Below are positions 8,980-17,626 of a stretch of DNA of 64,000 nucleotides, piece after piece. Numbering within the stretch: position 1 is the first letter of the stretch; each line of letters opens with the position of its first letter. Location: contig CAVXXM010000003.1 in assembly GCA_963765745.1 (NCBI GenBank), positions 186,001-250,000 on the forward strand. Reading direction: 5' to 3'. The position numbers and the translations under genes are program-made. The DNA comes from JAHFPN01 sp963765745 (GTDB lineage Bacteria; Pseudomonadota; Alphaproteobacteria; Rhizobiales; Xanthobacteraceae). The notes beneath the pieces are model-generated. The model was not told the origin of the DNA and searched no databases. It saw nothing but the letters and a program-made list of their open reading frames with translations.

Positions 8980-9774
8980 ATGTATTCGTTCGCCTATCAT
9001 CGTGCGAAGAACGTCAAGGACGCGGCCGCGCTGCTGAAGAAAGCCGACGACGCGAAACTGCTCGCCGGCGGCCAGACGCTGATTCCCACGCTCAAGCAGC
9101 GGCTCGCCGGGCACGGCGCGCTGGTCGATCTCGGCGGCGTGAAGGATCTCTCGGGCATCGCGCTCAAGGGCAAGGTGCTCGTCATCGGCGCCATGACCCG
9201 CCACGTCGAGGTCGCGAACTCGAAGGTAGTGAAAAAAGCGATCCCGGCGCTGGCCGAACTCGCGGAAGCGATCGGCGATCCGGCGGTACGCAACGTCGGC
9301 ACCATCGGCGGTTCGGTCGCCAATAACGATCCGGCGGCCGATTACCCGGCAGCGTGCCTCGCGCTCGGCGCCACCATCGTCACCAACAAGCGGAAGATTC
9401 CGGCCGACAAGTATTTCAAGGGCCTGTTCGAGACCGCGCTGGCCGACGACGAAATCATCACCGAAGTGCAGTTCCCGCTGCCGAAGAAGGCGGGCTACGC
9501 CAAGTTTCCGAACCAGGCCTCGCGTTACGCGCTGGTGGGCGTGTTCGCCAGCACCGGCCCGGCCGGTACGCGCGTGGCGGTCACCGGGGCCGGCGAAAGC
9601 GGCGTGTTCCGCGTCGCCGAGATGGAAAAGGCGCTCGCCAAGAACTTCTCGGCCAAATCGCTCGACGGCATTGCGGTCAAGCCGCGCGGCCTGAACACCG
9701 ATATCCACGCTAGCGCGGAATATCGCGCACACCTGATCGGCGTGATGGCGAAACGAGCGGTGGCGTCGGCCTAA
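8980..9774 (+). CDS. coxM: CoxM-like FAD-binding medium subunit
   Basis: A 264-residue FAD-binding PCMH-type subunit that passes electrons from the iron-sulfur clusters to the acceptor. FAD-binding landmarks are AGGQTLIP (about residues 30-37) and RNVGTIGGSVANNDPAADYPA (about residues 107-127), both typical of CoxM. The C-terminal CO_deh_flav_C domain follows. The start at 8980 has a good gaggaaa site and follows the coxL stop by 13 bp. A rho-independent terminator closes the G-S-L-M unit 21 bp after the stop, so the downstream assembly genes may be transcribed separately. Confidence 0.9.
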   Translation: MYSFAYHRAKNVKDAAALLKKADDAKLLAGGQTLIPTLKQRLAGHGALVDLGGVKDLSGIALKGKVLVIGAMTRHVEVANSKVVKKAIPALAELAEAIGDPAVRNVGTIGGSVANNDPAADYPAACLALGATIVTNKRKIPADKYFKGLFETALADDEIITEVQFPLPKKAGYAKFPNQASRYALVGVFASTGPAGTRVAVTGAGESGVFRVAEMEKALAKNFSAKSLDGIAVKPRGLNTDIHASAEYRAHLIGVMAKRAVASA

Positions 9775-9795
9775 GCCATTCCGCAATCACCTTAC

Positions 9796-9833
9796 CAAGC
9801 GCCTCCGGATCGCATCCGGGGGCGCTTGCTTTT
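9796..9833 (+). terminator. Rho-independent terminator after coxM
   Basis: A 15-bp stem (CAAGCGCCTCCGGAT, 9796-9810, with ATCCGGGGGCGCTTG, 9814-9828, one T-G wobble), a 3-nt loop and a T-run (9830-9833). It separates the structural subunits from the MoxR/VWA assembly genes. Confidence 0.8.
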
Positions 9834-9892
9834 CCCGATACGCATTCCACGCTCCGGCATGCTAGAAAAGCGCGCTTTTCCGGGAGTAATTC

Positions 9893-12040
9893 GTGAAGAC
9901 CGACCGTAATCAAACCGCCGTTCCAACCTCGATCGACGAGACGCTGAAGCTGTTGTCGCGCGGCGGCTATGTGGCCGACCGGTCGCTGGCGACCGTCGTC
10001 TACCTCGCGCTCAAGATGGGCCGGCCGCTGTTCCTCGAAGGCGAGGCGGGCGTCGGCAAGACCGAGGTCGCCAAGGTGCTCTCAGGCACGCTGGGGCGGC
10101 GGCTGCTGCGGCTGCAATGCTACGAAGGGCTCGATATCGCATCGGCGCTCTACGAGTGGAACTACGCGGCGCAGATGATCGCGATCCGTATCGCCGAGTC
10201 CGAAGGCATCGACCGCGAGCGGCTGACGTCGGATATTTTCTCCGAGCGCTTCCTGGTGCGGCGGCCGTTGCTTGAGGCGCTGTCGCCCGATCCGGCAGGC
10301 GCGCCGGTGCTGCTTGTGGACGAGCTCGACCGCGCCGACGAGGCGTTCGAGGCGTTCCTGCTGGAAGTGCTGGCCGATTTCCAGGTGACGATCCCCGAAC
10401 TCGGCACGGTGAAGGCTTTGGTGCCGCCGATCGTGATCGTGACCTCCAACCGCACGCGCGAGGTGCATGACGCACTGAAACGCCGCTGCCTCTATCACTG
10501 GATCGATTATCCGAGCTTCGAGCGCGAACTCGCCATCGTGCGCGCCAAGGTTCCAGAGTCGGCGGAGAAGCTTTCGCGCGACATCGTCGGCTTCGTGCAG
10601 CAGCTCCGAAAAGAAGATCTGTTCAAGGCGCCGGGCACGGCGGAGACGCTGGATTGGGCCTCGGCGCTGGTGGCGCTCGACGCCAAGGCGATCGAGCCCG
10701 CGCTGATCTCCGACACGCTCGGCGTCGTGCTCAAATACCAAGACGACGTCGTGCGCTTCGACCAGCCCAAGCTCGAGCAGATGCTCGAGAGACTCGCGGG
10801 CGGCGCTGAAGGCGGCGGAATGAGCGCGCGCGCGCCGCGCGAGCCGGAGCGCGGGCATTTCCCGGAGCACGTCGCCGAGTTCGCGCGCGTGCTGCGCCGG
10901 GCCGGCATGCCGGTCGGGCCCGGTGCGGTGGTCGATGCGGTGAAGGCGGTCGAGGCCGCGGGCATCGAGCGGCGCACGGATTTTTACTGGGCGCTGCATG
11001 CCGTCTTGGTAAAGCGCCACGAGCACGATCCGATCTTCAATGAGGCGTTCCGTCTCTTTTGGCGCCGCCGCCACGGCTTCGAGCACGTCATGGACGCGAT
11101 GCTGCCGGTGGCGCCCGAGGCGGCCAAGCAGCGCGCCGCGCAACGCCGTGTCGAGGAGGCGATGACGCCTTCGGCGCGCGAGCCGCGCGAAATTCGAAAG
11201 CAAGAAGTGCAGATCGACATGAGCGGCACCATGTCGGATCTCGAAGTGCTGCAGAAGAAAGACTTCGCGCAAATGAGCGCCGACGAGATCGCCGCCGCGC
11301 GTCGCGCGATCGAAACCATCGTGTTCGCCGACGACGAGAAGCGGCGCCGCCGACTGGTGGCGAACCCGCGCGGGCACCGGATCGATATGCGCCGCACGTT
11401 GCGCGCGAGCCTGCGCACCGGCGGTGCGATCATCGACCTCAAGCGCCGCGCGCCAGGGCACAGGAAGCCGCCGATCGTGGCGCTGCTCGATATTTCGGGC
11501 TCCATGAGCGAGTATTCGCGCGTGGGCCTGCATTTTCTTCATGCGCTGACCGAAGCGCGCGGCAACGTCTCGACCTTCCTGTTCGGCACGCGGCTCACCA
11601 ACGTGACGCGCGCGCTGAAGACCCGCGACGCGGACGAGGCGCTCGCCTCCTGCGCCGGCACAGCGCAGGATTGGTCAGGCGGCACGCGGATCGGGATCGC
11701 CCTGCACGATTTCAACAAGCACTGGTCGCGCCGGGTGCTCTCGCAAGGCGCGATCGTGTTGCTGATCACCGATGGGTTGGAGCGCGACGCCACCGAGCGG
11801 CTCGGCTTCGAGCTCGACCGGCTGCACCGCTCGTGCCGCCGGCTGATCTGGCTCAACCCGCTCCTGCGCTATGACGCGTTCGAGGCGCGCGCCAAGGGTG
11901 TTCTCGCGATGCTGCCGCATGTCGACGAGGTGCGACCGGTGCACAATCTAGCGAGCCTCGGGGCGCTCGCCGAGGCGCTTGCGCACGACCGGCCGAGCGC
12001 CCACATCGATCCCAAGCGCTGGCTCAGCCGGGCCGCCTGA
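9893..12040 (+). CDS. CoxD-like MoxR AAA+ ATPase joined to CoxE-like VWA protein (one continuous frame as sequenced)
   Basis: One 715-residue frame holds two proteins usually encoded separately. Residues 1-309 are a MoxR AAA+ ATPase: Walker A in GEAGVGKTE, Walker B in VLLVDELDRADEAFE, arginine-finger region after VTSNRTREVHDALKRRCLYHW. Residues 310-715 are a CoxE-type von Willebrand A protein with the metal-site motif DISGSMSEYS near residue 538. In Oligotropha, CoxD and CoxE help mature the active site of CO dehydrogenase. An ATG at 10820 marks the natural CoxE start, and an out-of-frame TGA overlaps it (10821-10823). A single extra base near 10790 would have merged two ATGA-overlapped genes, so real fusion and frameshift both remain open. 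Translation starts at GTG 9893. Confidence 0.85.
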   Translation: MKTDRNQTAVPTSIDETLKLLSRGGYVADRSLATVVYLALKMGRPLFLEGEAGVGKTEVAKVLSGTLGRRLLRLQCYEGLDIASALYEWNYAAQMIAIRIAESEGIDRERLTSDIFSERFLVRRPLLEALSPDPAGAPVLLVDELDRADEAFEAFLLEVLADFQVTIPELGTVKALVPPIVIVTSNRTREVHDALKRRCLYHWIDYPSFERELAIVRAKVPESAEKLSRDIVGFVQQLRKEDLFKAPGTAETLDWASALVALDAKAIEPALISDTLGVVLKYQDDVVRFDQPKLEQMLERLAGGAEGGGMSARAPREPERGHFPEHVAEFARVLRRAGMPVGPGAVVDAVKAVEAAGIERRTDFYWALHAVLVKRHEHDPIFNEAFRLFWRRRHGFEHVMDAMLPVAPEAAKQRAAQRRVEEAMTPSAREPREIRKQEVQIDMSGTMSDLEVLQKKDFAQMSADEIAAARRAIETIVFADDEKRRRRLVANPRGHRIDMRRTLRASLRTGGAIIDLKRRAPGHRKPPIVALLDISGSMSEYSRVGLHFLHALTEARGNVSTFLFGTRLTNVTRALKTRDADEALASCAGTAQDWSGGTRIGIALHDFNKHWSRRVLSQGAIVLLITDGLERDATERLGFELDRLHRSCRRLIWLNPLLRYDAFEARAKGVLAMLPHVDEVRPVHNLASLGALAEALAHDRPSAHIDPKRWLSRAA

Positions 12041-12051
12041 AGGAGACCAGG

Positions 12052-12378
12052 ATGGATCAAGCGACCGAACAGGACGTGCTTGCCGCCGCCGAGCGTTGGC
12101 GCAAGGAAGGCCGCAAGGTGGCGCTCGCCACCGTGGTCGAGACCTGGGGCTCGGCGCCGCGGCCAGTAGGAAGTCATCTGGTCATCGATGACCGGGAAAA
12201 TTTCCTGGGCTCGGTTTCCGGCGGCTGTGTCGAAGGCGCCGTGGTCGCGGCCGCCAACGAAGTGATCGCAAGCGGCAAGCCCAAGCTCCTCGAATTCGGC
12301 GTCGCCGACGAGACCGCCTGGAAAGTCGGCCTCTCGTGCGGCGGCAACATCCGCGTTTATGTGGAGAAGGTCGACTGA
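12052..12378 (+). CDS. XdhC/CoxI-family protein, N-terminal-domain type (CoxF-like)
   Basis: A 108-residue protein matching the XdhC_CoxI N-terminal domain. XdhC-family proteins bind molybdenum cofactor, help its sulfuration and insert it into molybdenum hydroxylases. Landmarks are LATVVETWGSAPRPVGSHLV, the SVSGGCVEGAVV motif and a final GLSCGGNIRVYVE. It begins 11 bp after the VWA protein. The Rossmann half of the family is encoded as a separate gene 20 bp downstream, so the two likely work together or as a split XdhC. Confidence 0.85.
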   Translation: MDQATEQDVLAAAERWRKEGRKVALATVVETWGSAPRPVGSHLVIDDRENFLGSVSGGCVEGAVVAAANEVIASGKPKLLEFGVADETAWKVGLSCGGNIRVYVEKVD

Positions 12379-12398
12379 CCTTCGTCTGACGGCGTTCC

Positions 12399-13091
12399 AT
12401 GCGTCTCGATCTTCTCGCCGCCCTCAATGCCGAACGCGCCGCGCGGCGCGCGGCGATCCTTGTGACGGATGTGACGACTGCGGCGCAGCGGCTGGTCAAG
12501 GCCGCCGACGTGGCTTCCGATCCGTTGCACCAGGTGCTGGCCGAGCGACTCTTGAGCGGCAAGAGCGGCACGGTCGAGGCGGGCGGCACGAAATACTTTC
12601 TTACCGTGCAATTGCCGCCGCCGCGGCTCGTGATCACCGGCGCGGTGCATATCAGTCAGGCGCTGGCGCCGATGGCGCGGTTGCTGGGCTATGACGTGAC
12701 GATCATCGATCCGCGCACGGCGTTTGCCACGCCCGAGCGCTTTTCCGGTGTGCAAGTGCTCGCCGAATGGCCAGACCTGGCATTGCCCAAGCTGCATCTC
12801 GATCCCGCCACCGCTTTCGTCGCGCTCACGCACGATCCGAAGATCGATGAGCCGGCACTGCAGGCTGCGCTCAAGGCCGGCTGCTTCTATATCGGCGCGC
12901 TCGGCTCAAGAAAAACGCACGCCAAGCGGCTGGAGCGGTTGCGCGCGCTCGGCATTACGGACGATCTACTCGCACGCATCCACGCGCCGATCGGACTCTC
13001 CATCGGCGCGGCGAGCCCGCCGGAGATCGCGGTCGCGATCCTGGCCGAAATCACGCTCAGGCTTCGCCGCGGCGCCGAGGCGCGGCCATGA
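12399..13091 (+). CDS. XdhC-family protein with Rossmann domain
   Basis: A 230-residue protein whose C-terminal part is the XdhC Rossmann domain: LVITGAVHISQALAPMARLLGY, DPRTAFATPERF, FVALTHDPKIDEPAL, YIGALGSRKTHAKRL and the closing GLSIGAASPPEIAVAILAEI. Its N-terminal 70 residues are a diverged scaffold (TDVTTAAQRLV). Together with the preceding gene it makes up a complete XdhC-type cofactor-insertion function for the CoxSLM-like enzyme. Its stop overlaps the next start as ATGA (13088-13091), indicating translational coupling. Confidence 0.85.
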   Translation: MRLDLLAALNAERAARRAAILVTDVTTAAQRLVKAADVASDPLHQVLAERLLSGKSGTVEAGGTKYFLTVQLPPPRLVITGAVHISQALAPMARLLGYDVTIIDPRTAFATPERFSGVQVLAEWPDLALPKLHLDPATAFVALTHDPKIDEPALQAALKAGCFYIGALGSRKTHAKRLERLRALGITDDLLARIHAPIGLSIGAASPPEIAVAILAEITLRLRRGAEARP

Positions 13092-14699
13092 AATTCGGCC
13101 CGGTTCCGCCGCGCGAGGCCAAGGGCGCCACCGCCGCGCACTCGGTGCGCGCGAATGAGCGCGTGGTGAAAAAAGGCACCGTTATCGGCGATGCTGAGAT
13201 CGCGGCGTTGGAGCACGCCGGGATCAAGGAGATCGTAGTGGCGCGGCTGGAGCCCGGCGACGTGCCGGAGAACGAAGCCGCGGCTTCGCTCGCCAAGGCG
13301 GTCGCGGGCGAGGGGGTCAGCATCGAAGACGCCTTCACCGGGCGCGCCAATCTCCATGCGAAATCTTCCGGCGTGCTGCTGGTCGATCGCGCCGGCGTCG
13401 ACCGGCTCAACCGCATCGACAAGTCGGTCACGTTCGCCACGCTTCCGGAATACAAGCCCGTGCGCGCCGGCGAGATGATCGCGACGGTGAAAATCATTCC
13501 CTTCGCGGTTTCAGGCGACGTGCACAAGGCGGCGCTCGCGGCGGCGCGGCGGCTTGTTTCGGTCGCAGAGCTACAAGCTGCACAAGGTCGGCGTGATCTC
13601 GACCAAGCTGCCGAGTCTCGCCGATAAAGTGATCGAGAAAACCGTTCGCATAACCGCCGAGCGCCTGAAGCCCGCCGACGCGACGATCCACTCGGAGCTG
13701 CGCGTGCCGCACGAGACCGGCGCGCTGGTGGGTGCGATCAAGCAATCGATCGAGAAGGGCGCCGAGCTGGTGGTCGTGTTCGGCGCCTCGGCGATCGCCG
13801 ACCGGCGCGACGTGATCCCGGTTGCGATCGAACAGGCCGGCGGCCGCATCGAGCATTTCGGCATGCCGGTGGACCCGGGAAACCTTCTGCTGCTTGGCTC
13901 CGTGGGCAAGGTGCCGGTGATCGGCGCGCCGGGCTGCGCCCGCAGCCCCAAGGAAAACGGCTTCGACTGGCTGCTGGCGCGGCTGCTCGCGGGCCTGCCG
14001 GTCAAGCGCGAGGACGTGACCGGGCTCGGCGTCGGCGGGTTGCTGATGGAGATCGTCACTCGCCCGCAGCCGCGCGCGGAGCCGCCGAGCGCGCATGCGC
14101 CGCGCGCGGCCGTCATCGTGCTCGCGGCCGGACGCGGCACGCGCATGGCGAGCGAGAACAAGCTCGCGGCCGATCTCGACGGCAAGCCGATCATCCGCCA
14201 CGCGGTCGAGGCCGCGCTCGCCTCGCGCGCGCGGCCGGTCATCGTGGTCACCGGCCATGAGCCCGAGCGAGTGAAGGCCGCGCTCAAGGGCTTGCCGGTG
14301 ACCTTCGCGCACAATCCGAATTTTGTCGGCGGCTTGTCCACCTCGCTCAAGGCCGGTATTTCCGCGCTCTCGCCCGATATCGATGTGGCTGCGATCCTAC
14401 TCGGCGACATGCCGCAAGTGAGCGGTGCGCTGGTCGACAAGCTGATCGCGACGATCGATCCGGCGCGCGGCGCGCTCATCGCGGTGCCGACCCGCGAGGG
14501 CAAGCGCGGCAATCCGGTAGCCTGGGCGCGTCGGCTGTTCGAGGAACTCACGAAACTCGAAGGCGATGTCGGCGCGCGGCATCTGATCGGCGCCAATAGC
14601 GAAGCTGTCGTCGAGGTGCCGGTCGAGGACGAGGCGGCGTTTCTCGATATCGATACGCCCGAAGCGCTGGCGCAGGCTCGGGCAGGGGGAAAACGATGA
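13088..14699 (+). CDS. Molybdopterin-binding / MocA-like nucleotidyltransferase fusion (frameshifted as sequenced)
   Basis: About 536 residues. The N-terminal two-thirds is a MoeA/MogA-like molybdopterin-binding module (KFGPVPPREAKGATAAHSVR, VVVFGASAIADRRDVIP, HFGMPVDPGNLLLLG). The C-terminal third is a MobA/MocA nucleotidyltransferase (VIVLAAGRGTRMASENKL, AAILLGDMPQVSG, GNPVAWARRLF, FLDIDTPEAL). MocA makes the cytosine dinucleotide form of the cofactor used by xanthine-oxidase-family enzymes, which fits this cluster. The frame breaks near 13555: one extra G in cttgtttcgg; removing it gives ARRLFRSQSYKLHKVGVIS. The start overlaps the preceding XdhC gene and the stop overlaps the SDR start, both as ATGA. 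Confidence 0.85.
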
Positions 14700-15439
14700 A
14701 ACAGTTGCAGGATCGCGTCGCGATCGTAACCGGAGCCAATAGCGGCCTCGGCCGCGCCATCGCCGAGGCCTTCGCGGCGGAGGGCGCCAAAGTCGTTCTC
14801 GCGGCGCGGCGGAAGGAAGCGCTCGACGAAGTAGCGGCCGGGATCAAGGCCAAAGGCGGGATCGCACTCGCCGCGCCGACCGACGTCACCAAGGAGCCCG
14901 AGGTGATCGCGTTGTTCAAGACGGCGCTCGATGCGTTCGGCCGCGTCGATATCCTGGTGAACAACGCCGGCGTGGCCAAGGGCGCACCGATCGAGGATCT
15001 GACGCTCAAGACTTGGCAGGAATTGATCGATGTGAATCTCACCGCCGCGTTCCTGTGCAGCCGGGAAGCGGTTCGCGCCATGAAGAGCCGCGGCGGCGGC
15101 CGCATCATCAATATGGCGAGCATTTCGTCGCGCGCGCCGCGGCAACATTCGGCGGCCTACACCACGAGCAAGTACGCGATCGAAGGCCTCACACGCTCGC
15201 TGACGCTGGACGGCCGCGCCTATGGCGTGGTCGCTTCGGTGATCCATCCGGGCGTGGTCGCCACCGGGTTCACGCCCGGCGCGAAGCCGGGTCCGGGCAA
15301 GACGCCGCAGGATTATCTGATGGATCCGGCGGACATCGCGCGGATCGCGCTTCTGATGTGCACGCTGCCGCCGGAGGTGAATCTGTTCGACGCCACGATC
15401 CTGCCGAATCAGCAGCCTTCCTTCCTGGGCCGCGGCTGA
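14696..15439 (+). CDS. SDR-family oxidoreductase
   Basis: A 247-residue short-chain dehydrogenase. It has the cofactor motif TGANSGLGRA, the NNAG motif (VNNAGVAKGA), catalytic Ser in MASISSRAPR, and the YxxxK pair in YTTSKYAIEG. The long C-terminal part after PGVVATGFTPGA is ordinary for the family. It is coupled to the molybdopterin gene by an ATGA overlap, so it is the last gene of the cox-like assembly unit. Its substrate is unknown; it may process the product of the molybdenum hydroxylase. It ends directly against a convergent gene. Confidence 0.85.
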   Translation: MKQLQDRVAIVTGANSGLGRAIAEAFAAEGAKVVLAARRKEALDEVAAGIKAKGGIALAAPTDVTKEPEVIALFKTALDAFGRVDILVNNAGVAKGAPIEDLTLKTWQELIDVNLTAAFLCSREAVRAMKSRGGGRIINMASISSRAPRQHSAAYTTSKYAIEGLTRSLTLDGRAYGVVASVIHPGVVATGFTPGAKPGPGKTPQDYLMDPADIARIALLMCTLPPEVNLFDATILPNQQPSFLGRG

Positions 15440-16196
15440 TCAGAACGGCGCATAGAGCGAGAGCGTCGTATAGACGCCGCTGCCCTTGTCGGAATTCGAC
15501 AGCATGCCGGCGGCGAGCGTGAGCTCCGCGGGCGCGAGCCTGGTTCGCAGCAGAACGCCGGCCCGTAGCTCCGAATAGCGCGCGTCACCGAAAGCCGCCG
15601 CTTCGATTCCGGCCTGAAACGCAGACTGAAACTCGTGCACGAGCGATGCGCGCGCCGTGTACGAGCGGTTGACGGTCGATGCGCTCAAGGACGCGGTGGC
15701 GACGAAGTTCTGCAACGCGCGCCAATGGATTTCGAGCAAGCGCCTTCAGTCCGGCGCTGGTGCCGGCGACCGGGTTCGACGGGTCTGGCGCTTGCAGCGC
15801 GTGATGCTCCAGATGCGCACCGGCATAGGCCACGAGCGTGACCGCATCGAAGGCGATGCGCCGGCCGATGAGCAGTTCGCCGGACGTGATTTGGCCCGTG
15901 TTGACGCCGCCCGGCACCGCGCCGGTGTCGTAGCGATAGCGGCCATGGCCGCCGAAGATTCGAATCCGCGTCCCGTCTTCGTCGAGGCGTTTGAGCGGCG
16001 CGACCACGATCCCCGACCAGCCGAAGATCGTGTCGCGCGCGATATCGACGCCGGCGAAGAAGAACAGGCGGCGCGTCAGCCAGTCGGAAGGCGGCGCTTG
16101 TTCGGCTGCGGACGCCGCCGCGCCAAGGCACACGATGCCAAGCGCAAGCGCCGCGCCGATCGCGCCCCCGCGAACTCCCATGCCCATCCCCGCCAC
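15440..16196 (-). CDS. BcsS-like (cellulose biosynthesis-associated) exported beta-barrel-type protein, frameshifted
   Basis: An exported protein of about 250 residues. A signal peptide (GAIGAALALGIVCLGAAASA) is followed by the pattern FFFAGVDIARDTIFGWSGIVVAP, amphipathic strands, GTSAGLKALLEIHWR and a C-terminal aromatic strand ending in LYAPF, as in outer-membrane barrels. The family resembles BcsS proteins of rhizobia. The frame changes near 15738: one extra base in the gcgcttgctc context (minus strand) separates GTSAGLKAL from LEIHWRALQNFVA. No cellulose synthase gene is in this window, so the role is open. The stop abuts the SDR stop. Confidence 0.65.
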
Positions 16197-16396
16197 TACA
16201 CGCTGTGGTGGATGGCAGCAGGGTTGCTCGCGCTGCTCTATCTATCAGGGCTTGTATGTAGCCAATCGGAGGTTGTAAAATCTTGAAACTACACAAAATT
16301 CTGCGAGCTTTTATGCATGCAATCCACAGCCAATTCGCATGAGCGCGTGTGGTGGCGCGCGGCTATAGTCCCGCGCCGAACCCCGCCGAGGCAGTC

Positions 16397-17590
16397 ATGG
16401 ACGAGAAGCGCCGCCATCTCCGTTTCATCAATGTGGCGCACTTCGTCGATCATTATGTGCTGCTGATTTTTCCGACCGTGGTGCTCGGGCTCGAGCTCGA
16501 GCTCAATCGCTCCTACGGCGAGCTGATCGCGCTTTCCACTGCCTGTTTCGTCGCCTTCGGACTGTTCTCGCTGCCTTCGGGCTGGCTCGGCGACCATTGG
16601 AGCCGGCGCAAGATGATCGCGATCTTCTTCTTCGGTTGCGCCGTTTCGCTGGCGGCGGCGGCGATGGCGCCCAACATGTTCTGGCTCGCAGCGGCGCTGC
16701 TCGTGCTCGGCGTGTTCGCGTCGATCTATCACCCGGTCGGCGTCACGTTGCTGGTCGCCAATGCGCGCGACCGCGGCCGCGACTTCGCCACCAACGGCGT
16801 GTGGGGCAATCTGGGCGTCGCCTTCGCGCCCGGCATCACGGCGCTGATCGCCGTGACGTTCGGCTGGCGGCCGGCTTTCGCGTTGCCGGCGGTCGTGTGC
16901 GCCGGGATCGGCGTCGCGTATCTGATGATGACCGAGGAGCACAAGGAAAAGCCCGCGGATCGCGTGCGCATCGCCGAGGTTCCGCTCACCTGGGGCATGA
17001 TGGCGTGGATCTTCGGCTTCTTCGCGTTGGTTTCGTTCTCGGGCGGGCTGGTGTTCAACATTCTCACGGTCGCGGTGCCCAAGCTGGTGGACGAGCGGCT
17101 GGCGCAGGACATCCCGCTCGCGCTCATCGGTTCGGTCGCCACGATGGTGCTGCTGTTCGGCGGCATCGCGCAGCTCACGGTCGGGCGGCTGGTATCGCGC
17201 TTTCCGCCGCACATCCTGTTCGCCGGCATCGGCATCATGCAGCTCGTGGGCATCGCCTGGGCGGCGATGGCCTCCGGCCCGATGTTGTTGGTCGCGCTCG
17301 CGGTTTCGATCGCGGCGATCTATGCGCAGGTTACGGTGGGCGACGTGGTGATCGCGCGCTATACGGCCGACGCCTGGCGCGGGCGCGTGTTCGCGGTGCG
17401 CTTCTTCCTCGCCTTCATCACCAGCGGACTTGCCGTTTTCGCGATCGCGTTCCTGCACGGGCGCGGCGGCTTCGGCCTCGTGCTGCTGCTGACGGCCATC
17501 TGCGCGGCGTTGTTCGCGGTCGCAGTGGCGGGGATCGCGGTGCTCGCGTCGCGGGTCGAATCCGGTCCGCGCGTGCAGCCGGCGGAATGA
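16397..17590 (+). CDS. MFS transporter
   Basis: A 397-residue major facilitator superfamily permease with about 12 hydrophobic segments. The cytoplasmic loop between helices 2 and 3 has the family motif GWLGDHWSRRKMI. The second half mirrors it around GRLVSRFPPHILFAGIG. The N-terminus HFVDHYVLLIFPTVV resembles FsmR/YfnC-type transporters. Start 16397 (MDEKRR) is chosen because the 16 residues before it are not membrane-protein-like. The substrate is unknown. A divergent BcsS-like gene begins 200 bp upstream, so both probably have promoters in the 16197-16396 gap. Confidence 0.85.
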   Translation: MDEKRRHLRFINVAHFVDHYVLLIFPTVVLGLELELNRSYGELIALSTACFVAFGLFSLPSGWLGDHWSRRKMIAIFFFGCAVSLAAAAMAPNMFWLAAALLVLGVFASIYHPVGVTLLVANARDRGRDFATNGVWGNLGVAFAPGITALIAVTFGWRPAFALPAVVCAGIGVAYLMMTEEHKEKPADRVRIAEVPLTWGMMAWIFGFFALVSFSGGLVFNILTVAVPKLVDERLAQDIPLALIGSVATMVLLFGGIAQLTVGRLVSRFPPHILFAGIGIMQLVGIAWAAMASGPMLLVALAVSIAAIYAQVTVGDVVIARYTADAWRGRVFAVRFFLAFITSGLAVFAIAFLHGRGGFGLVLLLTAICAALFAVAVAGIAVLASRVESGPRVQPAE

Positions 17591-17626
17591 CTTGAGCCGG
17601 CGCGGCGTCATGCCGAAGTCCGTTTC

